Notes under the pieces: model-generated
Databases searched by the model: none
Seen by the model: only the letters and a program-made list of their open reading frames with translations
What the model was told of the DNA's origin: nothing
Origin: CAG-390 sp964522215
GTDB taxonomy: Bacteria > Bacillota > Clostridia > Oscillospirales > CAG-272
Direction: 5' to 3'
Assembly: GCA_964522215.1 (NCBI GenBank)
Contig: CAZFVR010000036.1
Span: forward strand, 1 to 12,981
Length of the DNA: 12,981 nt
In this document: positions 1-5,733 of the stretch, piece by piece
Numbering within the stretch: the stretch's first letter is position 1
Layout: each line of letters begins with the position of its first letter
Program-made: the position numbers and the translations under genes

Positions 1-1
1 G

Positions 2-289
2 AACTACACACAGGAGCAAAAAGACCTCAAAGCCGAGGTCAACAGTCTGCAACAGAAAATCGAAGAACAGGAACAACAGGCAGAGAATTTAGAGCAGTTT
101 ATCCAGCGGGTAAAGAGAAACAGTGACCTTACAGAACTGACCCCATACGCCCTCAGAGAGCTTGTGAAGGCGGTTTATGTAGAAGCACCGGATAAGTCCA
201 GCGGCAAACGCAAGCAGAAAATCCATATCTGCTATGACCTCGTTGGCTTTATCCCCGTGGATGAGCTGCTAAAAGCAGAACAGGCATGA
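2..289 (+). CDS. Large serine recombinase, C-terminal end (partial)
   Basis: This is the last 95 codons of a gene that begins outside the window. The fragment opens with a Gln/Glu/Lys-rich heptad-like stretch (about residues 3-35), typical of the coiled coil near the C-terminus of large serine recombinases. It ends with a segment containing 'LTPYALRELVKAVYV' and 'CYDLVGFIPVDELL', which I recognise as the C-terminal DUF4368-type tail of the TndX-like recombinases of clostridial mobile elements. Such enzymes excise and integrate conjugative or mobilisable elements, and their gene usually lies at one end of the element reading outward, as here. The G+C content is visibly lower than that of the aromatic genes further right, which fits acquired DNA. 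The catalytic N-terminal resolvase domain is not in the window, so activity cannot be judged. Confidence 0.85.
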   Translation, partial: NYTQEQKDLKAEVNSLQQKIEEQEQQAENLEQFIQRVKRNSDLTELTPYALRELVKAVYVEAPDKSSGKRKQKIHICYDLVGFIPVDELLKAEQA

Positions 290-306
290 CCGAAATCATG
301 CCTGTT
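279..306 (+). terminator. Hairpin overlapping the recombinase stop codon
   Basis: There is a perfect 11-bp inverted repeat (AACAGGCATGA at 279-289 and TCATGCCTGTT at 296-306) around a 6-nt loop. The left arm ends in the stop codon. A modest T-rich stretch follows only after 10-20 nt, so it is an imperfect intrinsic terminator. It could stop recombinase transcripts or limit read-through from the convergent minus-strand permease gene. Confidence 0.55.
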
Positions 307-403
307 CCACAAAATTCAGTTTTTACTGTCTTACGAGCACCGAGCTGTCTCCCTGCCGTTTTTTTTATTATAGTGTTATTCCCGTTCATTCCCGGGGCAT
401 TGG
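290..403. mobile_element. Probable right end of integrated element / chromosome junction
   Basis: The recombinase fragment stops at 289 and an unrelated, complete minus-strand chromosomal-type gene ends at 404, so the element boundary should fall in this 114-bp interval. It contains an 8-T run (359-366) and a direct repeat of ATTCCCG (378-384 and 388-394). Large serine recombinases use a 2-bp crossover core, so no long target duplication is expected and the exact junction cannot be fixed from one end alone. Confidence 0.4.
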
Positions 404-1321
404 TCAGATCGCTCGCAGTACCAGTCCTATAGCAAATGATACGCCCCAAAGCGTTGCGGTGATGGCCGCATTCTTTTTTGCACTGCCGCTGAGGCGGTAG
501 AGCACGAGCAGTCCCACGCCGCCGTTGGCGCAAAGCCCCGCCATCATTTGCGAGAGTCCTATCACGCCGGAGGTATAGAGCTTTGTCAGCAGCACCGAAA
601 CCGAGCAGTTGGGGATAAGCCCAAAGAGCGCCGCTGTCGCCTCGCCAAGCACCGGAACGCGCACCGGCAGTCGTGATAGCTCCTCCTCCCCCACAAAGCA
701 GAAAAGCACGCCCATCAGCGCGGAGGCTGCCAGTATCAAAAGGCCGATCTTGACTGTATGGCGGAGCGCGGGCAGCAGTATTCCGCCGTGGCTGTGACCG
801 TGCTCGTGGCCGTGACCGCGGCCGTGCTCGCCGTGGTCATGATCCTCATGGTGCTCACAGCAATCACACCCATCGCGCTCGCAAACGGAGCAAACATCCA
901 CCTGCGCCGCCCCGCGACCGCAAAGACGCAGGAGGATATCCACCGCAAAGCCGGCAAGGATCGCCGCCGCAAGCTTGATGCCGAGTATCATCCACAGCTC
1001 GCCCGCCGCGCCCTCAGAGATGAGTATCGGTATCATCTCATCGGATGTTGCCACAAAAACGGCTATCAGCGTGCCAAGGCTGACCGCCCCCGCCGCGTAA
1101 AGCCCGGCTGCTCCCCCCGCAAAGCCGCACTGGGGAATAAGCCCTATCAGCGCACCAAGCACCGGGCCTGCCGAGCGCGCCCTTTTTATCCATGCGTAGG
1201 TGCGCTCACCCGCGTAATGCTCCAGTGCCTCCATGGCGAGGTACGTAACAAAAAGTATCGGCAACAGCTTTGCCGTGTCGATCACCGCATCAAGCAGTGC
1301 ATCAAGTAAAGGTCCAAGCAT
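404..1321 (-). CDS. Putative metal (manganese-type) efflux permease with His/Cys-rich loop
   Basis: This 305-aa integral membrane protein resembles the family annotated as putative manganese transporter or arsenic efflux protein (ArsP_2-like, PF11449 as I recall it). Two homologous halves are visible: 'GALIGLIPQCG' at about residues 56-66 is echoed by 'AALFGLIPNCS' at about 230-240, each inside a run of hydrophobic segments (roughly eight in total). Between the halves, about residues 144-180 form a hydrophilic loop with five Cys (144, 147, 152, 154, 155) followed by many His, a probable metal-sensing or metal-delivery loop. The ATG start has a GGGAG element about 12 nt upstream and lies 26 nt after the glycosyltransferase stop, so the two are probably co-transcribed. 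The substrate (Mn, Zn or another cation) is inferred. I saw no yybP-ykoY-type Mn riboswitch upstream. Confidence 0.8.
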   Translation of the reverse strand: MLGPLLDALLDAVIDTAKLLPILFVTYLAMEALEHYAGERTYAWIKRARSAGPVLGALIGLIPQCGFAGGAAGLYAAGAVSLGTLIAVFVATSDEMIPILISEGAAGELWMILGIKLAAAILAGFAVDILLRLCGRGAAQVDVCSVCERDGCDCCEHHEDHDHGEHGRGHGHEHGHSHGGILLPALRHTVKIGLLILAASALMGVLFCFVGEEELSRLPVRVPVLGEATAALFGLIPNCSVSVLLTKLYTSGVIGLSQMMAGLCANGGVGLLVLYRLSGSAKKNAAITATLWGVSFAIGLVLRAI

Positions 1322-1347
1322 ATTTTATAATTTGCTCCCAAAGATTC

Positions 1348-2616
1348 TCAAAACAGCGGTCCGTTGCCCGCAAAAAAGTCACGCACGCGGTCAAGACCGT
1401 TTTGTATCTCGCTCATGGCAACTATGGCGCGGTCAAGCTTTGCGTGGTGCGGCTCAAGCTCGCCGCTCTCCTTCATTTTTATCAGCTCGTCATAACGACC
1501 CACGGCCTGCGCTATCATGTCATCCCAAGAGACATAAAGCGCCTTCATCGCGCCATCGCCGAGTCGCCGCGAAAGCTCGCGATCGTCGCAAAGCAGCTTA
1601 AGCACTCGCGCCATATCGTTGGCATCATCCGAGATCAAAATACCGCTGCGGCCGTCCACCACGCCCTCCGCAGGGCTGGAATCCCGCACCAGCACGCTGG
1701 CCGTGCCGCAGGCCGCCGCCTCCTTGACCACTATCGGGTTGTTATCGAACACCGAGGGGAGGAGCAGCGCATCTGCCGCCGAATATATCGCCCGCAGGCG
1801 GTCACGATCCAGCACCTTGCCTGCAAATATGCAGGCATCCGCCAGACCGCACTCTGCGGCGTAGGCGCGTATCTCCTCAAGCTCCTGACCGTCACCTATA
1901 AAAAGCATTGAAAACCGGCCGCCCGCCGCGCGGACACTGCGGAGGCCGTCAAGTATGGTGCGCTGCCCCTTGTACCATTTCATACGGCCGACGAACAAAA
2001 ACAGCACTCGGTCGGCGGGTATGCCAAGCTCGGCACGCACGGCGGCAATATCCGATTCCGGCGCCGCACCGCGCGGAAATTCCACGCCGTTGGGCATTAT
2101 CTTTATCTCGCCCTCAAAGCCGAGACTGCGCAAATTGTCCCCCGCGCCGCGGTTGACCGCCCAGACCTCGTCCGCGGCGGCAATATTGTCCACCACCGCG
2201 CGAATGGCGGCATCTGATATCGCGCCTATCCTAAAGGCTTGCTTTATATCAATATCAAATTTTGTATGATATGTAAATACCAAGGGTGCATCTGTAAGGT
2301 TGCGCAGCTCGCGCGCCATAAAAAGTGATGCCATGGGGCAGTGCGAGTGCAAAACATCGGGGTGCCAGTCGCTCATGCGGCGCATGGCGCGCGCATCAAA
2401 GGGATTGCCTGTGCGGTAGCCCACCATTTTTACCGTGTTAAGGCTGGGGTAACGCACGACCTCAAAGGGGTAATCATCGATAACGTCAGGGTATTTTGGA
2501 GTGGCGACCATCGCCGCGCCGTATTTTTGCTGTATTACCGTTGCGTAGTTTACAACGGTGTTGGCCACGCCGTCTATCAACGGCGGAAAGGAATCGTTAA
2601 ATAAACATACATTCAT
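1348..2616 (-). CDS. GT4-family glycosyltransferase
   Basis: This is a GT-B fold retaining glycosyltransferase of about 422 aa, a cytoplasmic or membrane-associated enzyme transferring sugar from a nucleotide-sugar donor to an unknown acceptor (lipid or polysaccharide). Numbering from the chosen ATG, the N-terminal domain begins with the family-typical 'NDSFPPLIDGVANTV' (about 7-21) and has 'HSHCPMAS' (about 90-97) and 'FTYHTKFD' (about 114-121). The C-terminal donor domain has 'FVGRMKWYKG' (about 208-217), 'FIGDGQEL' and the donor-site segment ending 'VVKEAAACG' (about 296-304). In the usual E-x7-E motif the first Glu is Asp (D291) and the second is E299. I chose the ATG at 2616 because the in-frame TTG two codons upstream would add only two residues. 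Neither start has a clear Shine-Dalgarno sequence. It is the first gene of a two-gene unit with the permease. Confidence 0.85.
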   Translation of the reverse strand: MNVCLFNDSFPPLIDGVANTVVNYATVIQQKYGAAMVATPKYPDVIDDYPFEVVRYPSLNTVKMVGYRTGNPFDARAMRRMSDWHPDVLHSHCPMASLFMARELRNLTDAPLVFTYHTKFDIDIKQAFRIGAISDAAIRAVVDNIAAADEVWAVNRGAGDNLRSLGFEGEIKIMPNGVEFPRGAAPESDIAAVRAELGIPADRVLFLFVGRMKWYKGQRTILDGLRSVRAAGGRFSMLFIGDGQELEEIRAYAAECGLADACIFAGKVLDRDRLRAIYSAADALLLPSVFDNNPIVVKEAAACGTASVLVRDSSPAEGVVDGRSGILISDDANDMARVLKLLCDDRELSRRLGDGAMKALYVSWDDMIAQAVGRYDELIKMKESGELEPHHAKLDRAIVAMSEIQNGLDRVRDFFAGNGPLF

Positions 2617-2734
2617 ATCCAAAAGATCAAATTACGGGGCTGCGCTCCGCCGCACTGGGCATTGGGGGGCGCAATATCGGCACGGCGACTCGGAACCTCC
2701 GCGCGTGTGGAATACAAAGATGATTTTACATTTT

Positions 2735-2764
2735 ATTTTATCACATAAAATACCGTTTTGTCAA
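2735..2764 (-). promoter_or_regulatory. Sigma-A-type promoter for the glycosyltransferase-permease unit
   Basis: On the minus strand, TTGACA (2764 down to 2759) is followed after 18 nt by TAAAAT (2740 down to 2735), which matches 5 of 6 positions of the -10 consensus, in an AT-rich island. Transcription would start near 2728, giving a 5' UTR of about 110 nt before the ATG at 2616. I see no known riboswitch in that UTR. Confidence 0.65.
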
Positions 2765-2941
2765 GAAATATATTGTAAAACGGGCGAAGGAGTTTGTGAC
2801 TTTTGCGCCGCCCGCCGCGACTCTCCAAAAAGCTCCTGGCAGCATGATTCACTTTTCTCATTTAGTGTGCCCCGCGGGGCATCTTTGTGGGCGGTGGAGA
2901 GAGAAAATTGTGAACAAAATTTAAAGATTGCCGCGCGGTGC
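2765..2941. other. Intergenic region between divergent transcription units
   Basis: This is the middle of the roughly 420-bp non-coding stretch between the glycosyltransferase start and the leader ORF; the two divergent promoters account for its flanks. I find no convincing gene. The one distinctive element is a perfect 14-bp palindrome, TGCCCCGCGGGGCA, at 2868-2881, about 60 bp upstream of the -35 box of the aromatic operon, where an activator or repressor could bind. No T-box sequence is present. Confidence 0.4.
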
Positions 2942-2969
2942 TTGACAAATTCGATTTACGTTGTATAAT
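2942..2969 (+). promoter_or_regulatory. Promoter of the aromatic amino acid operon
   Basis: A perfect -35 box TTGACA (2942-2947) and a perfect -10 box TATAAT (2964-2969) are separated by 16 nt. Transcription should start around 2976, leaving a leader of about 390 nt before pheA. A stable stem (2987-2994 with 3004-3011, eight pairs including one G-U, extended by GATC/GATC) forms right at the 5' end of the predicted RNA, just before the leader-peptide Shine-Dalgarno sequence. Confidence 0.85.
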
Positions 2970-3037
2970 AGCGTTATAAAAGGATCCCTGCCGCGCCAGA
3001 GATGCGGCGGGCGGATCTGAACTTTAGGAGGTCTGAA

Positions 3038-3235
3038 ATGCAAGAGCGACGCCAAATAACAGCGGCCGACTGCCGTGCCATCTCCACCTCCGATAATTCT
3101 GCCAATGCCGCAGTGGCGGCAGTGGTATCCTTTGCCTTTATACTCGCAGTGCGCATTTTTGCGAACTGCTTTTTTTATTTTTATTATTACCGCACCCCAA
3201 AGTTATATCCGCAAGGGAGCGCCGACGCGGCGTGA
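3038..3235 (+). CDS. Phe/Tyr-rich leader peptide of the aromatic operon (attenuator peptide)
   Basis: This 65-codon ORF starts at an ATG preceded by a perfect AGGAGG (3026-3031) at a 6-nt spacing, about 60 nt downstream of the operon promoter. Codons 45-51 (3170-3190) read Phe-Phe-Tyr-Phe-Tyr-Tyr-Tyr, and 8 of the 11 codons from 41 to 51 are aromatic. The stop codon at 3233-3235 lies 17 nt before an intrinsic terminator that precedes pheA. This is the arrangement of a ribosome-mediated attenuator: charged tRNA-Phe and tRNA-Tyr would set whether the ribosome stalls on the run. At 65 aa it is longer than classical leader peptides, and residues 23-48 are hydrophobic enough for a membrane segment. 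The main alternative is therefore a small single-pass membrane protein. The role is inferred; the ORF, its ribosome site and the aromatic run are seen directly. Confidence 0.7.
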   Translation: MQERRQITAADCRAISTSDNSANAAVAAVVSFAFILAVRIFANCFFYFYYYRTPKLYPQGSADAA

Positions 3236-3268
3236 GGATCACAAAAATGTGAGCGGTCTCTTTTGCGG
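3209..3268 (+). promoter_or_regulatory. Antiterminator helix of the pheA attenuator
   Basis: CCGCAAGGGAG (3209-3219) can pair continuously with CTCTTTTGCGG (3258-3268): 11 bp with two G-U pairs. The downstream arm includes the last three bases of the terminator's 5' arm, its whole loop and the first two bases of its 3' arm, so the two structures exclude each other. A ribosome stalled on the Phe/Tyr run (3170-3190) would cover roughly to 3203 and leave the upstream arm free. A ribosome at the stop codon (3233-3235) would cover that arm but not the terminator stem, which starts at 3253. Confidence 0.65.
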
Positions 3269-3286
3269 GATCGCTTTTTTGTTTTT
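3253..3286 (+). terminator. Intrinsic terminator in the pheA leader (attenuator)
   Basis: GCGGTCTC (3253-3260) pairs with GCGGGATCGC, using 3267-3274 (8 bp including two G-U pairs), around a 6-nt loop. The stem is followed by TTTTTT, G and TTTTT. A small perfect hairpin (TCACA/TGTGA, 3239-3252) abuts it on the 5' side and could stack on it. It sits between the leader peptide and pheA, with no other gene for it to terminate. Confidence 0.85.
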
Positions 3287-3357
3287 CCCGCCGCGGCGCG
3301 GGAGGCGGATCGACCGAGCTTTATACATAATTATTTTAAAAGATATAAGACCCCGAG

Positions 3358-3365
3358 AGGAGAGG
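3358..3365 (+). promoter_or_regulatory. Ribosome-binding site of pheA
   Basis: AGGAGAGG lies 4 nt upstream of the ATG at 3370, within a purine-rich run, and fixes that start. Just upstream is an AT-rich, probably unstructured stretch (about 3318-3352) that stands out from the G+C-rich surroundings. Confidence 0.75.
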
Positions 3366-3369
3366 AAAA

Positions 3370-4464
3370 ATGACAAACAAAAATATTGATGAGCTGAGGC
3401 TCAAGATAGACGAGATCGATGGTGATATGGCACGTCTTTTTGAGGCACGCATGGACGTATGCCGCGAGATAGCCGAATACAAGCAGGCGCACGCCCTGCC
3501 GATATGCGACCCCGCGCGTGAGGCGGCGGTGATAGCGGCGGCATCGGCGCGGGTATCCGACCCGGTGATGCGCGAGTACTACACCTGCTTTGTGGGAGAC
3601 GTGATGAAGACCTCCCGCGCCTACCAAACACGGCTGACGGACGGTGCGCGCGTGGTATACAGCGGGGCGGAGGGCGCGTTTGCGCATATTGCCGCACTGC
3701 GGCTCTTCCCGGGCTCGCACCCCACGCCGAGGCCCGATTTTGCCGCCGCCTATCATTCGGTGGAGACGGGCGAGTTTGACTGCGCGGTACTGCCGATCGA
3801 AAACAGCTACGCGGGGGATGTTGGCTCGGTTATGGATCTTATCTTTTCCGGCTCGCTGTACGTCAGCAAAATGATAGAGCTTGAGGTGGATCACAGCCTG
3901 CTTGGTCTGCCCGGCGCGACCCTTGATGGCATTCGCACCGTGGTAAGCCACCCGCAAGCGCTTGAGCAGTGTGCCGAATTTTTGCGCGAGCGCGGCATCA
4001 CTCCCATAAGCTTTTCAAACACCGCGCTGGCGGCAAAGCATGTTTTGGAGCTTGGTGACAGCTCGGTGGCGGCGATAGCCTCAGCCGAGTCGGCGGAGAT
4101 ATACGGTCTCAAGACACTGGCGGAGCGCATCAATGCCGAGCGTGCCAACACCACCCGCTTTGCGGTGCTCTCCCGCTCGCTCAGTATGCCGAGCCCCGAG
4201 GCACGCAGCGGACACGAGCATTTTTTGCTCGTTTTCACCACCAAAAACGAGGCGGGTGCGCTGGCGCAACCGCTGAATATAATAGGCGCGCACAGCTTTA
4301 ACATGCGCGGACTTCGCAGTCGCCCCCTGCGCGGCTCGGCTTGGAGCTATTATTTTCTGGTCGAGGCGGACGGCAATATTGCCTCCTATGACGGGCAAAA
4401 CATGCTGCGCGAGCTTGGCGCGGTATGCAGTGAGCTAAAGCTCGTCGGCGCGTATACAGATTGA
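3370..4464 (+). CDS. pheA: Chorismate mutase / prephenate dehydratase (P-protein)
   Basis: This bifunctional enzyme (364 aa) converts chorismate to prephenate and prephenate to phenylpyruvate, the committed branch to phenylalanine. The N-terminal AroQ-type mutase helix bundle (about 1-90) keeps the expected active-site set: R10, R27, K38, D47, R50, E51. The dehydratase domain (about 95-270) has the 'GAEGAFAH' start, 'PIENSYAGDVG' (142-152) and the catalytic 'TTRF' (261-264). A C-terminal ACT domain (about 284-360) would bind Phe for feedback inhibition. Its two ligand motifs are variant, GALA (296-299) rather than GALV and RSRP (316-319) rather than ESRP, which may be a lineage trait or may alter Phe sensitivity. 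It is the first structural gene of the operon, directly behind the attenuator, and lies 61 bp ahead of aroB. Confidence 0.96.
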   Translation: MTNKNIDELRLKIDEIDGDMARLFEARMDVCREIAEYKQAHALPICDPAREAAVIAAASARVSDPVMREYYTCFVGDVMKTSRAYQTRLTDGARVVYSGAEGAFAHIAALRLFPGSHPTPRPDFAAAYHSVETGEFDCAVLPIENSYAGDVGSVMDLIFSGSLYVSKMIELEVDHSLLGLPGATLDGIRTVVSHPQALEQCAEFLRERGITPISFSNTALAAKHVLELGDSSVAAIASAESAEIYGLKTLAERINAERANTTRFAVLSRSLSMPSPEARSGHEHFLLVFTTKNEAGALAQPLNIIGAHSFNMRGLRSRPLRGSAWSYYFLVEADGNIASYDGQNMLRELGAVCSELKLVGAYTD

Positions 4465-4525
4465 GCTTTGGGCGCGGCGCGCAAAACCAAAACTGTAAAT
4501 AAAGTAAAGTAAGGAAGCAGATCTT

Positions 4526-5581
4526 ATGATCCTACCTGTAAGGCAAAAAAACGGAGAATATGATATAGTCCTCGGGCAGGGAGTGGCCGCGCGGGCGGGG
4601 GAGCTTTTGCCGCTTGGCGGCGGCTCTCGCGCGCTGATCGTGACTGACAGCGGCGTCCCCTGCCGCTACTCGCGGGATGTTGCCGAGGCACTTGCGGCAC
4701 GCGGGGTCGTGACCGATATCCTGACCATACCGGCGGGGGAGGCATCAAAATCACTTGAGCGATACCGCGAGCTGCTCTCCCGCATGGCAAGCCTCGGCTT
4801 TACCAGGGCCGACAGCGTGCTGGCCGTGGGCGGCGGTGTGGTGGGGGATCTTGCCGGCTTTGCCGCCGCAACCTACATGCGCGGCGTGAGCTTTTATAAC
4901 ATTCCAACCACTCTGCTTGCCTGCCTTGATTCCTCTGTCGGCGGTAAGGTGGCTGTTGATATGGACGGTGTAAAAAACATCGTCGGCGCGTTTTATCCGC
5001 CGCGGCGGGTGCTGATAGATCCCACTCTTTTGCAAACGCTTGACCGCCGTCAGCTTGCAGCGGGCCTTTGTGAGGGGATAAAAATGGCGGCGACCTCCGA
5101 CCGTGAGCTTTTTGAGCTGATAGAGCGGGAGGATGTGCTGGCCACCCCCGAGCTTATCCTGCGCGTGATCGAGGGCGGGCTTGCCGTCAAGCGTGCGGTG
5201 GTGGAGGCCGACCCGGAGGAGCACGGCCTGCGCCGCGTACTGAATTTCGGTCACACCGTGGGACATGCCATCGAGAGCATGGCAGGCGGGCTATTGCTGC
5301 ACGGCGAATGTGTGGGGCTTGGTATGCTTGCAATGTCTGGCCGGTCGGTACGCACGCGCATTCGGGCGGTGCTGTTGAAATACGGTCTGCCCACCGAGCC
5401 GCCGCAGGATATCTTGGGCGGCGGTGAGGATGCCGCAAAGGAGAGGCTCCTCTCGCTCCTTGGGCATGATAAAAAGGCCGCCGGCGCGAGCATTTGCACC
5501 GTGTGGGTGGATAGGATCGGTGAGTTTGAGTTTAAATGGATGAGCGCCGAGGAGCTGGCGCAGGTGCGATTTGCGCAGTGA
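4526..5581 (+). CDS. aroB: 3-Dehydroquinate synthase
   Basis: This is the second step of the shikimate pathway: NAD- and divalent-metal-dependent cyclisation of DAHP to 3-dehydroquinate in the cytoplasm. The protein is 351 aa, the normal length. The NAD-binding glycine motif 'VGGGVVGDLAGF' is at 101-112, 'IPTTLLACLDSSVGGK' at 126-141, and the three expected metal ligands are present: E183 (in 'LCEGIK'), H243 (in 'NFGHTVGHAIE') and H259 (in 'LLHGE'). The ATG at 4526 is preceded by an AAGGAAG-type ribosome site. The stop overlaps by one base the ATG of a 27-codon Cys-rich frame (5581-5664) that I do not consider a secure gene. Confidence 0.96.
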   Translation: MILPVRQKNGEYDIVLGQGVAARAGELLPLGGGSRALIVTDSGVPCRYSRDVAEALAARGVVTDILTIPAGEASKSLERYRELLSRMASLGFTRADSVLAVGGGVVGDLAGFAAATYMRGVSFYNIPTTLLACLDSSVGGKVAVDMDGVKNIVGAFYPPRRVLIDPTLLQTLDRRQLAAGLCEGIKMAATSDRELFELIEREDVLATPELILRVIEGGLAVKRAVVEADPEEHGLRRVLNFGHTVGHAIESMAGGLLLHGECVGLGMLAMSGRSVRTRIRAVLLKYGLPTEPPQDILGGGEDAAKERLLSLLGHDKKAAGASICTVWVDRIGEFEFKWMSAEELAQVRFAQ

Positions 5582-5733
5582 TGTCAGCGCTGCTTGCCGA
5601 GTGCTGTTGCATGCTTTGCATGCGGTTGAGGAGGATCGCCGCCGCGCGGAGATCCGCCTGTTAATATTCATTCATCAACCAAAAAAATACCCAACGTAAA
5701 AATATCGGCCGTGGCCGACGACAGGACAAAAAC
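5582..5733 (+). other. aroB-aroC spacer with hairpins
   Basis: This is the longest fully sequenced internal spacer of the operon (152 bp). It holds a GCATGC-TTT-GCATGC element (5609-5623), a stable hairpin with arms GGATC/GATCC and CCGC/GCGG around a CGC loop (5633-5655, one mismatch), and a short TCGGCC/GGCCGA stem (5705-5718) directly before the aroC ribosome site. None is followed by a T run, so these look like mRNA processing or stability elements rather than terminators. Confidence 0.4.

Noticed and set aside
758..1911. Long plus-strand frames opposite the permease and glycosyltransferase genes.
   Set aside because: They are antisense by-products of G+C-rich coding DNA; the minus-strand proteins have clear family motifs, while these have none.
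2617..2728. A yybP-ykoY manganese riboswitch in the 5' UTR of the permease unit.
   Set aside because: The permease family made this worth testing, but the UTR lacks the conserved loop sequences, and the glycosyltransferase, not the permease, is the first gene.
2558..2968. A 136-codon plus-strand frame across the intergenic region.
   Set aside because: It starts antisense inside the glycosyltransferase, runs through both promoters, has no ribosome site and gives a low-complexity product without recognisable features.
3310..3352. A second promoter directly ahead of pheA, after the attenuator.
   Set aside because: The stretch is AT-rich with several -10-like hexamers, but no -35 box at a suitable spacing is present, and the AT richness is explained as well by an unstructured ribosome landing zone.
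2617..3369. A T-box riboswitch ahead of the aromatic operon.
   Set aside because: I looked for the conserved T-box sequence (AGGGTGGNACCGCG type) and a specifier stem. The only near-resemblance (GGAACCTCCGCGCG at about 2692) lies upstream of the promoter and lacks the core.
5609..5655. A terminator between aroB and aroC.
   Set aside because: The hairpin is stable but is followed by mixed sequence rather than a T run, and aroC clearly belongs to the same pathway set.
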